Assembly (NCBI GenBank): GCA_002351535.1
Contig: DEGR01000023.1
Span: 1-52,126, forward strand
Direction of reading: 5' to 3'
Source: Lachnospira sp. UBA2821
GTDB taxonomy: Bacteria; Bacillota; Clostridia; Lachnospirales; Lachnospiraceae
DNA length: 52,126 nt
The notes beneath the pieces were generated by a model that did no database searches, had not been told where the DNA came from, and was given only the letters and a program-made list of their open reading frames with translations. Each line of letters opens with the position of its first letter. Positions within the stretch are counted from its first letter, which is position 1. Of this stretch, positions 8,525 to 17,054 are shown piece after piece. Both the position numbers and the translations under genes were made by a program.

Positions 8525-8560
8525 TTATGTACGGCATATATAGATTTCGAAAGTACATAA
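8525..8560 (+). promoter_or_regulatory. Inverted repeat in the tyrS leader
   Basis: TTATGTAC (8525-8532) and GTACATAA (8553-8560) are a perfect 8-bp inverted repeat around a 20-base loop, ending just ahead of the tyrS ribosome binding site. It could be an operator or an RNA hairpin. The leader is too short for a T-box. Confidence 0.4.
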
Positions 8561-8585
8561 TTAAGAAATGGAGGAAACATATACG

Positions 8586-9815
8586 ATGTCAACGAATGTA
8601 TACGACGTATTAGTTGAACGTGGTTTTATAGAGCAGGCCACACATGAAGAAGAAATAAGAGAAATGTTAGGAAAGGAACGTGTGACTTTTTATATAGGTT
8701 TTGATGCAACAGCAGACAGTCTTACAGCAGGTCATTTTCTTACAATTATGGCAATGATGCATATGCAGAGAGCGGGACACAGACCTATTGCTTTATTAGG
8801 CGGTGGAACTACTATGATTGGTGACCCATCAGGCAAATCAGATATGCGTACTATGATGACAAGAGAAAAGATAGATTATAATGCAGCAAGATTCAAAGAG
8901 CAGTTATCAAGATTTATTGATTTTGATAATGACAATGCAATAATTGAGAATAATGCTGACTGGCTTCTTGACCTTAATTATGTTCAGTTCTTAAGAGAGG
9001 TCGGAGTCCATTTCTCTGTTAATAAGATGTTAACTGCTGAATGCTATAAGCAGAGAATGGAGAAGGGACTTACATTCTTTGAATTTAACTATATGCTTAT
9101 GCAGTCATATGATTTCTGGAAGCTTAATCAGATGCATGGATGTACATTAGAGATGGGTGGTAATGACCAGTGGTCTAACATCATTGGTGGTGTTGAACTT
9201 ATCAGAAAGAAAGAGAATAAACCGGCATACGGTCTTACATTTAAGCTTCTTACTACAAGTGAGGGAATTAAGATGGGTAAGACAATGAAGGGGGCTGTAT
9301 GGCTTGACCCGGAGAAGACTTCACCATATGAGTTCTATCAGTACTGGAGAAATATCGAGGATGTTAAGGTTGAAGAGTGTCTTGGACTTCTTACATTTCT
9401 CCCAATGGATGAGGTAAGAAGACTAGGTGCATTAGAAGGTGCTGAGATTAACAAAGCTAAAGAAGTTCTTGCATTCGAGATTACTAAGATTGTTCATGGT
9501 GAAGAAGAGGCAGTGAAAGCACAGGAAGCAGCACGTGCAGTATTTGCAAGTGGCGGTAAGAGTGAGAATATGCCGACTACAGTACTCGATAAGGCTGTAT
9601 TTGAGGATATGGATATTTTAGCATTACTTGTTGAGACAAAACTTGCCAAGAACCGTTCAGAGGCAAGAAGACTTGTCACACAGGGCGGTGTTTCAGCAAA
9701 TGATGTTAAGATAACAGAGATTGATAAGAAGTTTACAGAAAATGATTTGGATGATGACGGAAGTCTTGTTATTAAGAAAGGTAAGAAAGGATTCCACCAG
9801 ATTAAGTTATCATAA
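8586..9815 (+). CDS. tyrS: Tyrosyl-tRNA synthetase
   Basis: Charges tRNA-Tyr with tyrosine in the cytoplasm. 409 residues, normal for the bacterial enzyme. Class I catalytic domain: FDATADSLTAGHF carries the HIGH-like signature, IGDPSGKSDMR and the GGNDQWSNI tyrosine/tRNA pocket follow, and KMGKTMKGAVWLDPEKTSPY is the KMSKS loop. The C-terminal 70 residues form an S4 RNA-binding domain (LVTQGGVSANDVKI). ATG 8586 is preceded by GGAGG at 8570-8574; an in-frame ATG at 8568 lies before that site and is rejected. Confidence 0.97.
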   Translation: MSTNVYDVLVERGFIEQATHEEEIREMLGKERVTFYIGFDATADSLTAGHFLTIMAMMHMQRAGHRPIALLGGGTTMIGDPSGKSDMRTMMTREKIDYNAARFKEQLSRFIDFDNDNAIIENNADWLLDLNYVQFLREVGVHFSVNKMLTAECYKQRMEKGLTFFEFNYMLMQSYDFWKLNQMHGCTLEMGGNDQWSNIIGGVELIRKKENKPAYGLTFKLLTTSEGIKMGKTMKGAVWLDPEKTSPYEFYQYWRNIEDVKVEECLGLLTFLPMDEVRRLGALEGAEINKAKEVLAFEITKIVHGEEEAVKAQEAARAVFASGGKSENMPTTVLDKAVFEDMDILALLVETKLAKNRSEARRLVTQGGVSANDVKITEIDKKFTENDLDDDGSLVIKKGKKGFHQIKLS

Positions 9816-9833
9816 TCATAAAGGAGGTATTTT

Positions 9834-9989
9834 ATGACTTTATTACAGGCAGTTATATGGTATCCATTATGTTTCGTTGTTATGATTGGTGTGATAGTAT
9901 GTGCCGTAATACTTGGCAAAAAACTTCGTGACAGGAAAGACAATAAAGCAGACAGTAATATGGATAATAACATTGAAAGTAAGAACTAG
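9834..9989 (+). CDS. Small membrane protein of 51 residues between tyrS and alaS
   Basis: Short gene with an excellent AAAGGAGG site six bases upstream of its ATG. The peptide starts MTLLQAVIWYPLCFVVMIGV, has a single membrane span (about residues 5-28), then a basic stretch KKLRDRK and a polar tail rich in Asp, Asn and Lys. The positive charges after the span suggest the tail is cytoplasmic. No family is recognised. Spacing of 18 bases from tyrS and 21 to alaS suggests co-transcription. The strong ribosome binding site and coherent topology support a real gene. Confidence 0.7.
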   Translation: MTLLQAVIWYPLCFVVMIGVIVCAVILGKKLRDRKDNKADSNMDNNIESKN

Positions 9990-10010
9990 TAGACGAAAGG
10001 ATTTATAGAA

Positions 10011-12650
10011 ATGAAAAAATATGGTGTTAATGAATTAAGACGTATGTTTTTAGAGTTTTTTGAGAGCAAAGGACATTTGAAAATGAAGAGTTTTTCTCTT
10101 GTTCCACACAATGATAACAGCCTTCTTCTCATAAACTCAGGTATGGCACCTTTAAAGCCTTATTTTACAGGACAGGAGATTCCACCAAGAAGAAGAGTAA
10201 CGACATGCCAGAAGTGTATCAGAACAGGTGATATTGAGAATATCGGTAAGACAGCAAGACATGGTACATTCTTTGAGATGCTCGGTAACTTTTCTTTCGG
10301 AGATTATTTTAAGACAGAGGCAATTCATTGGTCGTGGGAATTTCTTACAGAGGTAGTAGGGCTTGATCCGGACAGACTTTATCCATCAATATACACAGAT
10401 GATGATGAGGCTTTTGATATATGGAATAAGGAGATTGGAATAGCTCCTGAAAGAATATTCAGATTCGGCAAAGAGGACAACTTCTGGGAGCATGGTGCAG
10501 GTCCATGTGGTCCATGTTCTGAGATATATTACGACAGAGGTGAAAAATATGGTTGTGGAAAGCCGGGGTGTACTGTAGGATGTGAGTGCGACAGATATAT
10601 GGAAATCTGGAACAATGTATTTACACAGTTTGATAACGATGGTAAAGGCAACTATACAGAACTTGAACAGAAGAATATCGATACGGGAATGGGACTTGAG
10701 AGACTGGCAAGTGTTGTTCAGGATGTGGATTCTATATTCGATGTTGATACCGTCTGCGCTCTTCGTAATAAAGTATGTGAGCTTGCAGGAGTTAAATACC
10801 TTGAAGATAATGCACATGATGTATCAATTCGTATAGTGACAGACCATATACGTTCGGCTACATTTATGATATCAGATGGAATTATGCCATCTAATGAAGG
10901 CAGAGGCTATGTATTAAGAAGACTTATCAGACGTGCGGCACGTCATGGTAAGCTGCTTGGAATAGACGGAAAGTTTCTTGCCAGATTAAGTGAGACTGTA
11001 ATAGAAGGTTCTAAGGATGGATATCCTGAGCTTGATGAGAAAAAAGACATGATTTTTAAAGTTCTCACAGAGGAAGAAAATAAGTTCATCAAGACTATTG
11101 ACCAGGGACTTGGCATCTTAGCAGATATGGAAGCAGAGATGAACGAAAAAGGTGTTAAGGAACTTTCAGGCGAAAATGCATTTAAATTATATGACACATA
11201 TGGATTTCCATATGACCTTACAATGGAGATTATGGAAGAAAAAGGATTCACTATTGATGAAGCAGGATTCAAAACTGCAATGGAACATCAGAAGGAGACT
11301 GCAAGGGGTGCCAGAAAAGTTACTAACTACATGGGAGCCGATGTTACCGTATATGAATCCATTGACCCATCAGTTACAAGTGAGTTTGTAGGATATGATT
11401 CACTTAAGACAGAGGGAACTATCCTTGTACTTACAACAGATAAAGAGATTACACAGGCTCTTGCCGATGGTGATGCAGGTACAATTATTGTAGACAAGAC
11501 ACCATTCTATGCTACAATGGGTGGTCAGGAAGCGGATAAAGGTATTATTACTTTAGGTGATTCACAGTTTGAAGTGATGGATACTATCAAGCTTCTCGGC
11601 GGTAAAATAGGACATGTAGGAAAAGTAACTAAGGGCATGTTCAAGGTAGGAGATAAAGTTACATTACAGGTTGATGGGACTATAAGAAATGCTACGGCTA
11701 AGAACCACAGTGCAACCCATCTTCTGCAGAAAGCTTTAAGAATGGTCCTTGGCAATCATGTAGAACAGGCAGGTTCTTTGGTCAATGAGAATCATCTGAG
11801 ATTTGATTTCACACATTTCCAGCCTGTTACTAAAGAGGAAATTAAGAAAGTTGAAGATATTGTCAATGCTAAGATTCAGGAAGCCATCAATGTAGATACT
11901 CAGGTTATGAGCATTGAAGAAGCGAGAAAGACAGGAGCAATGGCACTGTTTGGCGAGAAATATGGCGAGAGTGTACGAGTTGTTTCGATGGGTGATTTCT
12001 CTAAAGAGTTCTGTGGTGGTACTCATGTAAGTAACACTAGTGTTATTGCACAGTTCAAGATTATATCTGAATCAGGTGTTGCTGCCGGTGTAAGAAGAAT
12101 TGATGCTCTTACAGGTACAGGAGTTACTGAATATTACAATAATCTTGAGAAGGAACTTGAGAAAGCTGCTAAAGCTGCTAAAACTGAGCCGGCAAAACTT
12201 GCCGAGAAGATTCAGGCAATGAATGATGAGATGAAACAGTTAAAGAGTGAGAATGAGAGCCTTAAGAGTAAACTTGCCAATAATTCACTTGGTGATGTTA
12301 TGAATCAGGTTAAGGAAGTTAAGGATGTCAAACTTTTGGCTGCCAATGTTCCGGAGATGGATATGAACGGACTTAGAAATCTTGGTGACAGCCTTAAAGA
12401 TAAGTTGGGAGAAGGTGTGATTGTTCTCGCTTCAGCACTTTCTAAAGATAAAGTTAATCTTATCGTTATGGCTACTGAAGGAACTGTTAGCAAGGGAGCA
12501 CATGCAGGAAATCTTGTCAAAGCAATAGCACCATTGGTAGGTGGTGGCGGTGGTGGCCGTCCAAATATGGCTCAGGCCGGAGGTAAAGATGCATCGGGAA
12601 TAGATGCAGCAATCGCCAAGGCAGCTGAAGTGTTAGCTGAACAATTATAA
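10011..12650 (+). CDS. alaS: Alanyl-tRNA synthetase
   Basis: Charges tRNA-Ala and edits mischarged Ser/Gly. The 879 residues match the family. The class II aminoacylation domain at the N-terminus contains RRRVTTCQKCIRTGDIENIG and ARHGTFFEMLGNFSFGDYFK. The editing domain carries the zinc-binding HSATHLLQKALR and CGGTHV motifs. A coiled region around residues 715-765 leads into the C-terminal DHHA1 domain with its Gly-rich GGGGGGRPNMAQAGG. The GAAAGG site precedes ATG 10011. It appears to be read from the tyrS promoter. Confidence 0.98.
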   Translation: MKKYGVNELRRMFLEFFESKGHLKMKSFSLVPHNDNSLLLINSGMAPLKPYFTGQEIPPRRRVTTCQKCIRTGDIENIGKTARHGTFFEMLGNFSFGDYFKTEAIHWSWEFLTEVVGLDPDRLYPSIYTDDDEAFDIWNKEIGIAPERIFRFGKEDNFWEHGAGPCGPCSEIYYDRGEKYGCGKPGCTVGCECDRYMEIWNNVFTQFDNDGKGNYTELEQKNIDTGMGLERLASVVQDVDSIFDVDTVCALRNKVCELAGVKYLEDNAHDVSIRIVTDHIRSATFMISDGIMPSNEGRGYVLRRLIRRAARHGKLLGIDGKFLARLSETVIEGSKDGYPELDEKKDMIFKVLTEEENKFIKTIDQGLGILADMEAEMNEKGVKELSGENAFKLYDTYGFPYDLTMEIMEEKGFTIDEAGFKTAMEHQKETARGARKVTNYMGADVTVYESIDPSVTSEFVGYDSLKTEGTILVLTTDKEITQALADGDAGTIIVDKTPFYATMGGQEADKGIITLGDSQFEVMDTIKLLGGKIGHVGKVTKGMFKVGDKVTLQVDGTIRNATAKNHSATHLLQKALRMVLGNHVEQAGSLVNENHLRFDFTHFQPVTKEEIKKVEDIVNAKIQEAINVDTQVMSIEEARKTGAMALFGEKYGESVRVVSMGDFSKEFCGGTHVSNTSVIAQFKIISESGVAAGVRRIDALTGTGVTEYYNNLEKELEKAAKAAKTEPAKLAEKIQAMNDEMKQLKSENESLKSKLANNSLGDVMNQVKEVKDVKLLAANVPEMDMNGLRNLGDSLKDKLGEGVIVLASALSKDKVNLIVMATEGTVSKGAHAGNLVKAIAPLVGGGGGGRPNMAQAGGKDASGIDAAIAKAAEVLAEQL

Positions 12651-12678
12651 TATAAGTTTAAGTTAGTTAAGAAAGTTC

Positions 12679-12706
12679 TTGACGAATGAAAAAAATATGT
12701 TATAAT
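12679..12706 (+). promoter_or_regulatory. Strong promoter of rpsU
   Basis: TTGACG (12679-12684), 16 bases, TATAAT (12701-12706), with a TG extended -10. It is one of the best promoter matches in the window, as expected for a ribosomal protein gene. Confidence 0.8.
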
Positions 12707-12732
12707 ACATTTTAGTGCAAAAAATACCCAAA

Positions 12733-12760
12733 CAGTTGTATTGTGCACATTCCACAACTG
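12733..12760 (+). promoter_or_regulatory. Leader hairpin ahead of rpsU
   Basis: CAGTTGT (12733-12739) and ACAACTG (12754-12760) form a perfect 7-bp stem just upstream of a purine-rich GGAGGGAGG stretch; the loop holds the palindrome GTGCAC. It may tune translation or mRNA stability of S21. No known class is recognised. Confidence 0.45.
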
Positions 12761-12782
12761 GAGGGAGGTAAGGTGTGAGACT

Positions 12783-12959
12783 ATGTCAAATGTTATCGTA
12801 AAAGAAAACGAATCTTTAGATAGTGCTTTACGCAGATTCAAAAGAAACTGTGCAAAAGCTGGCATTCAGCAGGAAATCCGCAAGAGAGAACACTATGAAA
12901 AGCCAAGCGTAAAGCGTAAGAAAAAATCTGAAGCAGCAAGAAAACGTAAATATAATTAA
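12783..12959 (+). CDS. rpsU: 30S ribosomal protein S21
   Basis: 58-residue basic protein of the small ribosomal subunit, near the mRNA exit and anti-Shine-Dalgarno region. It starts MSNVIVKENESLDSALRRFK and ends in a Lys/Arg-rich tail (KRKKKSEAARKRKYN), as usual for S21. ATG 12783 has AAGGTG seven bases upstream; an in-frame start further up is not needed. It has its own promoter and terminator, so it is a single-gene unit. Confidence 0.97.
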   Translation: MSNVIVKENESLDSALRRFKRNCAKAGIQQEIRKREHYEKPSVKRKKKSEAARKRKYN

Positions 12960-12969
12960 TGTGCTGTTA

Positions 12970-13004
12970 ATGCCATTGCAATCATATTGCAATGGCATTT
13001 TTTT
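12970..13004 (+). terminator. Rho-independent terminator of rpsU
   Basis: A perfect 13-bp stem (12970-12982 with 12986-12998), a 3-base loop and a T-run. A strong and complete terminator. Confidence 0.93.
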
Positions 13005-13023
13005 ATTGCCGGCTACATATATT
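12995..13023 (+). promoter_or_regulatory. Possible sigma-E promoter of yqfC-yqfD
   Basis: GCATTTT (12995-13001), 14 bases, CATATATT (13016-13023). The -35 matches the sigma-E pattern KMATATT at 6 of 7 positions, and the -10 is identical to the box proposed for spoIVA. It overlaps the end of the rpsU terminator. yqfC is a sigma-E gene in Bacillus subtilis. Confidence 0.45.
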
Positions 13024-13045
13024 ATAAAAATGTATATAGCCGGCA
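13007..13045 (+). repeat. Inverted repeat upstream of yqfC
   Basis: TGCCGGCTA (13007-13015) and TAGCCGGCA (13037-13045) are perfect 9-bp arms, and after one mismatch a further 6 bp can pair. No T-run follows. The putative sigma-E -10 box lies inside it, ahead of the 3' arm. Confidence 0.6.
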
Positions 13046-13060
13046 GAAACGAGGATTAAT

Positions 13061-13315
13061 GTGAAAGAAACGATTGTTAATTCATTAAATCTTCCTAAAG
13101 ATGTAATGCTTGGAGCATCCACAATACATTTGACAGGGCATTATACAGTTGTTGTAGAGAACTTTGACTGTATTCTTGACTACGACTCAGAAAGTATTTT
13201 GATAAAAACCAAAGATTCCAAAATAAAGATATGTGGGAAATCTATGGAGATGGATTATCTGTCAGACTATGACTTTAAAGTATCAGGGCGTATATCCCAG
13301 ATAACTTTTATTTAA
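13061..13315 (+). CDS. yqfC: Sporulation protein YqfC
   Basis: 84-residue member of the YabP/YqfC family, small beta-rich proteins made in the mother cell and needed for normal spore development. Recognised from LNLPKDVMLGASTIHLTGHY, VENFDCILDYDSESILIKT and the closing KVSGRISQITF. The start is GTG at 13061 with GAGG six bases upstream; the ATG at 13059 is out of frame. It is followed closely by yqfD, the usual partner. Confidence 0.88.
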   Translation: MKETIVNSLNLPKDVMLGASTIHLTGHYTVVVENFDCILDYDSESILIKTKDSKIKICGKSMEMDYLSDYDFKVSGRISQITFI

Positions 13316-13342
13316 TTAGAAAATTAATAGTGAGGCTTCGTA

Positions 13343-14362
13343 GTGAATAAAATTCTTTTGTTGTGTAAAGGATATTATATTGTTACGCTAACACAGGGAC
13401 AGTATGGAAGGTTTATTAATATTTGCAGAAACAATTCTGTAAAGATATTTTTTGTGAAAAGTAGAGAAGATGAGTGTACTTTTCTTGTGGCATATAGTGA
13501 TATAGAAGTTATAAAAAGAGTATCAGAAAAAGGAATTTGCAGGGTAAAGATTTCAAAATGTCAGGGTATCACAGGTATTATTAAGAAGTATAATGACAGA
13601 ATGTTTTTTGCAATTGGTGGAATTATATTTGTAATAATGTTATATCTTATGCAGCTACATATGTGGAGTATAGAATTTGATGGAAATCTTATGTGCCGGG
13701 ATGAAAATATAATAGACACACTTAAGGAAAACGGTGTATACAATGGAATGCCGATTAAAGATATACATTGTGATGAAATAGAGAAGCTTCTTAGAAAAGA
13801 ATATAATCTTATAACGTGGATATCGGCAGAAATACAAGGTACAAAGCTTATTTTACACATTAAGGAAAATGAAGATGAGACTCCGGATGAGACAATTGAA
13901 GAGGGATATTACGACATTATTGCTGCGCATGACAGTGTTATAAAAGATATGGTTACAATAAGCGGGACACCTGAGATTATTCCCGGCAAGGTGGTAAAAA
14001 AAGGGGATGTGCTTGTGAGAGGTGAACTTGATATTTATAATGATAATCTTGAAGTTCAGGCGGTACATGACGTTATACCAAAAGCATATATTAATGGCGA
14101 GTACTGTTATAATTATGATGAGTATATGAAAGATTTTTCTGAAAATGTGTCATCAAAAGATATATTATACGATAAATATAATCACTTTTTATTTAAATTA
14201 AAAGAAAAGGGTATTCAAATTATACAAAAAGATGTTAAAATAGAGAAGGCTGACCATGGATACAGGATTCATGGCAATATAAAAGTCTATGGCGAGATTG
14301 GAATAAAAAGAAAAAAACTTGCCAGTGACAGAGAGGATATTATTCAGGATGAGTGTAATTGA
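13343..14362 (+). CDS. yqfD: Sporulation protein YqfD
   Basis: 339-residue membrane protein of the YqfD family. The N-terminal domain of about 80 residues is followed by one membrane span (about 86-107) and then a long domain on the other side that contains a POTRA-like segment (NIIDTLKENGVYNGMPIKDI). Known family: conserved in endospore formers and encoded next to yqfC. The start is GTG at 13343 with GAGG seven bases upstream. The 3' end overlaps phoH by 14 bases. Confidence 0.85.
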   Translation: MNKILLLCKGYYIVTLTQGQYGRFINICRNNSVKIFFVKSREDECTFLVAYSDIEVIKRVSEKGICRVKISKCQGITGIIKKYNDRMFFAIGGIIFVIMLYLMQLHMWSIEFDGNLMCRDENIIDTLKENGVYNGMPIKDIHCDEIEKLLRKEYNLITWISAEIQGTKLILHIKENEDETPDETIEEGYYDIIAAHDSVIKDMVTISGTPEIIPGKVVKKGDVLVRGELDIYNDNLEVQAVHDVIPKAYINGEYCYNYDEYMKDFSENVSSKDILYDKYNHFLFKLKEKGIQIIQKDVKIEKADHGYRIHGNIKVYGEIGIKRKKLASDREDIIQDECN

Positions 14363-15341
14363 AAGTATTATGAATATTCCGGCCGGACATGAGCAGAATA
14401 TATTCGGTCAGTTTGATTTATTTTTGAAAAAAATAGAAAAGACTCTTCACGTAACAGTTATTGCAAGAAATTCAGAACTGAAAATTATCGGAAGTGAAGT
14501 CAGTACAAAGAGGGCGAAGAGTGTAATTACGGAGCTTATTAAGTTGTCAGAGAAAGGCAGTACCATTACGGAGCAGAATGTTAATTATGCACTTAGTCTT
14601 TCTATGGAAGGCAATGTAGAGACATTATCAGAACTTGATAACAATATTATATGCAGAACTATTAATGGAAAACCGGTTAAACCTAAGACTATAGGGCAGA
14701 AGAAGTACATTGATGAGATAAAAAATAAAATGATTACTTTTGGAATAGGACCGGCAGGAACAGGTAAGACATACCTTGCGATGGCAATGGCAATTACGGC
14801 ATTTAAAAATAATGAAGTTGAGAGGATTATTCTTACCCGCCCTGCAATTGAAGCAGGAGAAAATCTTGGATTTCTTCCGGGTGACCTTCAGAGTAAGGTT
14901 GACCCGTATTTAAGACCATTATATGACGCATTATATCAGATTATGGGTGCTGAGAGCTATATGAGCAATAGCGAGAAAGGACTTATAGAAGTAGCACCAC
15001 TTGCATATATGAGGGGAAGAACACTTGATAATGCATATATAATACTTGATGAGGCACAGAATACCACACCTGCACAGATGAAAATGTTTCTGACAAGAAT
15101 AGGTTTTGGTTCTAAGGCAATTATAACAGGTGACCTTACACAGAAGGATTTACCTGCCAATGCTGTATCGGGACTTGATACGGCTATGAAAGTTCTCGGG
15201 AAAATAGATGATATTGCATTTGTACGTCTTACAAGTGAAGATGTTGTCAGACATCCTCTTGTTCAGAAGATAGTTAATGCATATGAGGCATATGAAAATC
15301 GTGAGAAAAAGAAGAAAGACCAGAGAAGACATGAGGGATAA
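14349..15341 (+). CDS. phoH: PhoH-family ATPase
   Basis: 330-residue cytoplasmic ATPase of the PhoH/YqfE type, thought to act in RNA metabolism; genes for it sit with ybeY across bacteria. Walker A is GPAGTGKT; RPAIEAGENLGFLPGDLQSK and Walker B YIILDEAQNTTPAQMKMFL follow, then the ITGDLTQ sensor motif. A KH-like N-terminal segment covers about residues 15-100. ATG 14349 lies inside the end of yqfD and is preferred to an in-frame TTG 30 bases upstream. The layout suggests translational coupling. Confidence 0.93.
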   Translation: MSVIESIMNIPAGHEQNIFGQFDLFLKKIEKTLHVTVIARNSELKIIGSEVSTKRAKSVITELIKLSEKGSTITEQNVNYALSLSMEGNVETLSELDNNIICRTINGKPVKPKTIGQKKYIDEIKNKMITFGIGPAGTGKTYLAMAMAITAFKNNEVERIILTRPAIEAGENLGFLPGDLQSKVDPYLRPLYDALYQIMGAESYMSNSEKGLIEVAPLAYMRGRTLDNAYIILDEAQNTTPAQMKMFLTRIGFGSKAIITGDLTQKDLPANAVSGLDTAMKVLGKIDDIAFVRLTSEDVVRHPLVQKIVNAYEAYENREKKKKDQRRHEG

Positions 15342-15346
15342 TTCTA

Positions 15347-16558
15347 ATGTATAAAGCACATAACAAAAGTTTGAAAAATGAGATTACAGTAATTATTGTG
15401 ATTATAACATCTTTAATATATACAGCAGTACTTATGTATTCAAAAATTATGAATTATCCGTTATTTCCATATGAAAAAGCAGGAATAATAGGAATAGTTG
15501 TAATGTGCACACTTATATATTTTGTGTGTCTGTTAAAAAAATCAACTGATAAAAAAGGCTGGGCAGGATGCATGGCAGTGTACTGCTTTTTATTTGCAAC
15601 ACTTTTTATTATTACAAAATTGCAGCCTGTGTATGTTCCGATAGCTCTTGCTGCGGCTGTTGCAGCAATACTTTATCATCCATATACAGGTATTGCTTTT
15701 CATGTATTATATTGTGTAAGTTATTATTATATAGTACAGCCTGATAAGAAGGAGAGTATTATATATTATCTTATATTTGGTATAATAGTGTGTTTTGCAT
15801 CAGAATTCATGAAAACAATGAAAGATATGTTTTTTGTATTTGTTATTATTGCTGCGTCATATTTTTCATTAGTTATTATATGGTGTTTTAGCAATTATGG
15901 ACATATTGATTATTATGGACTTATTCCGGGTGTTATTCAGCTTGCAGTTACATATGTGGCAATGTTTATTACTTTAATTATTTCGAAATATATGGTAATA
16001 AAAAAGAGAGCCTCAAAAGATAAATATATGGCTTTGTGCAGCGAAGACTTCCCTCCTATTGCAGAGATGAGGAATACATCATTAAGAGTGTTTTATCATA
16101 CACTTGAAGTTGCGGACCTGGCTTCAGCAGCCGCTATTGCCATAGGAGCAGACGAGGTGCTATGCAGAACAGGGGCAATGTATCACGATATTGGTAAGAC
16201 AATAAGCAGAGATTATGTTCCGGCAGGAGTGATGATTGCCAGAGAATATAAGATACCGAAAGATGTTATAGCTATTATTGAGGAACACAATGGCAAAAAA
16301 AGACTTCCACAGACAAAAGAGGCTGCAATTGTTCTTCTTGCTGATACACTTGTGTCCACAAAGGATTATATGCTTAAGACAAATATGACAAGAATTAATC
16401 AAAAGAAAATAATTGACAGTGTAATGACAATGAGAATGGATGGTGGCATGCTCAATGATGTGCCATTTACACTTAAGGAATATAGTATAATAAAGGAAAC
16501 ATTTGTTGATATATTGTGTGGAACAATAAGAGATAAAAATGTCAGAAATGAGGTTTAG
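15347..16558 (+). CDS. Membrane HD-domain phosphodiesterase, short PgpH/YqfF-like protein
   Basis: 403 residues: about seven hydrophobic segments (residues 12-215) followed by a cytoplasmic HD domain. The HD motifs are present: FYHTLEVADLA, MYHDIGKT and IIEEHNGK. Known family: PgpH cleaves the second messenger c-di-AMP. Bacillus and Listeria PgpH have about 700 residues and carry an extra-cytoplasmic 7TMR-HDED sensor domain at the N-terminus, which is missing here. Position between phoH and ybeY is the normal place for yqfF. c-di-AMP phosphodiesterase activity is an inference. Confidence 0.8.
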   Translation: MYKAHNKSLKNEITVIIVIITSLIYTAVLMYSKIMNYPLFPYEKAGIIGIVVMCTLIYFVCLLKKSTDKKGWAGCMAVYCFLFATLFIITKLQPVYVPIALAAAVAAILYHPYTGIAFHVLYCVSYYYIVQPDKKESIIYYLIFGIIVCFASEFMKTMKDMFFVFVIIAASYFSLVIIWCFSNYGHIDYYGLIPGVIQLAVTYVAMFITLIISKYMVIKKRASKDKYMALCSEDFPPIAEMRNTSLRVFYHTLEVADLASAAAIAIGADEVLCRTGAMYHDIGKTISRDYVPAGVMIAREYKIPKDVIAIIEEHNGKKRLPQTKEAAIVLLADTLVSTKDYMLKTNMTRINQKKIIDSVMTMRMDGGMLNDVPFTLKEYSIIKETFVDILCGTIRDKNVRNEV

Positions 16559-16559
16559 T

Positions 16560-17054
16560 ATGACGCTTAATATTGAAAAGGAAACAGATATTGTACTTGA
16601 TTTTGATTATGAAGATGTAATAAAAAGAGTTGTAGGGTATGCAATAGATTATGTGAAATGTCCTTATGAGACTGAGCTTAATGTTACTCTTACGGATAAT
16701 GATTCAATTCACAGCATAAATAAGGAGTATAGAAACATAGACAGACCTACGGATGTTTTATCTTTCCCTATGGTTGATTATAAGAAACCTGAAGATTTTA
16801 CCCTTGCAGAGGAATCAGACGATTATTTCGACCCTGATACGGGAGAGATGGTTCTTGGAGATATTGTTATATCGCTTGAAAAAGTAAAAGAACAGGCGAA
16901 GGAGTATGGACATTCGGAATTAAGGGAACTTGCATTTTTATGTGCACACAGTATGCTTCATCTGTTTGGACATGACCATATGGAAGAGGATGAACGTATT
17001 GTTATGGAAGCAAAACAAAAAGAAATACTTGATGCATTGGAGATATACAGATGA
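16560..17054 (+). CDS. ybeY: Endoribonuclease YbeY (16S rRNA maturation)
   Basis: Zinc-dependent RNase used in 16S rRNA 3' end maturation and ribosome quality control. The metal-binding motif is HSMLHLFGHDH near the C-terminus; NKEYRNIDRPTDVLSFPM and LGDIVISLEK are other family blocks. 164 residues from ATG 16560, which has GAGG seven bases upstream. An in-frame ATG at 16539, inside the upstream gene, would add seven residues and is less likely. It overlaps cdd by 4 bases. Confidence 0.93.
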   Translation: MTLNIEKETDIVLDFDYEDVIKRVVGYAIDYVKCPYETELNVTLTDNDSIHSINKEYRNIDRPTDVLSFPMVDYKKPEDFTLAEESDDYFDPDTGEMVLGDIVISLEKVKEQAKEYGHSELRELAFLCAHSMLHLFGHDHMEEDERIVMEAKQKEILDALEIYR

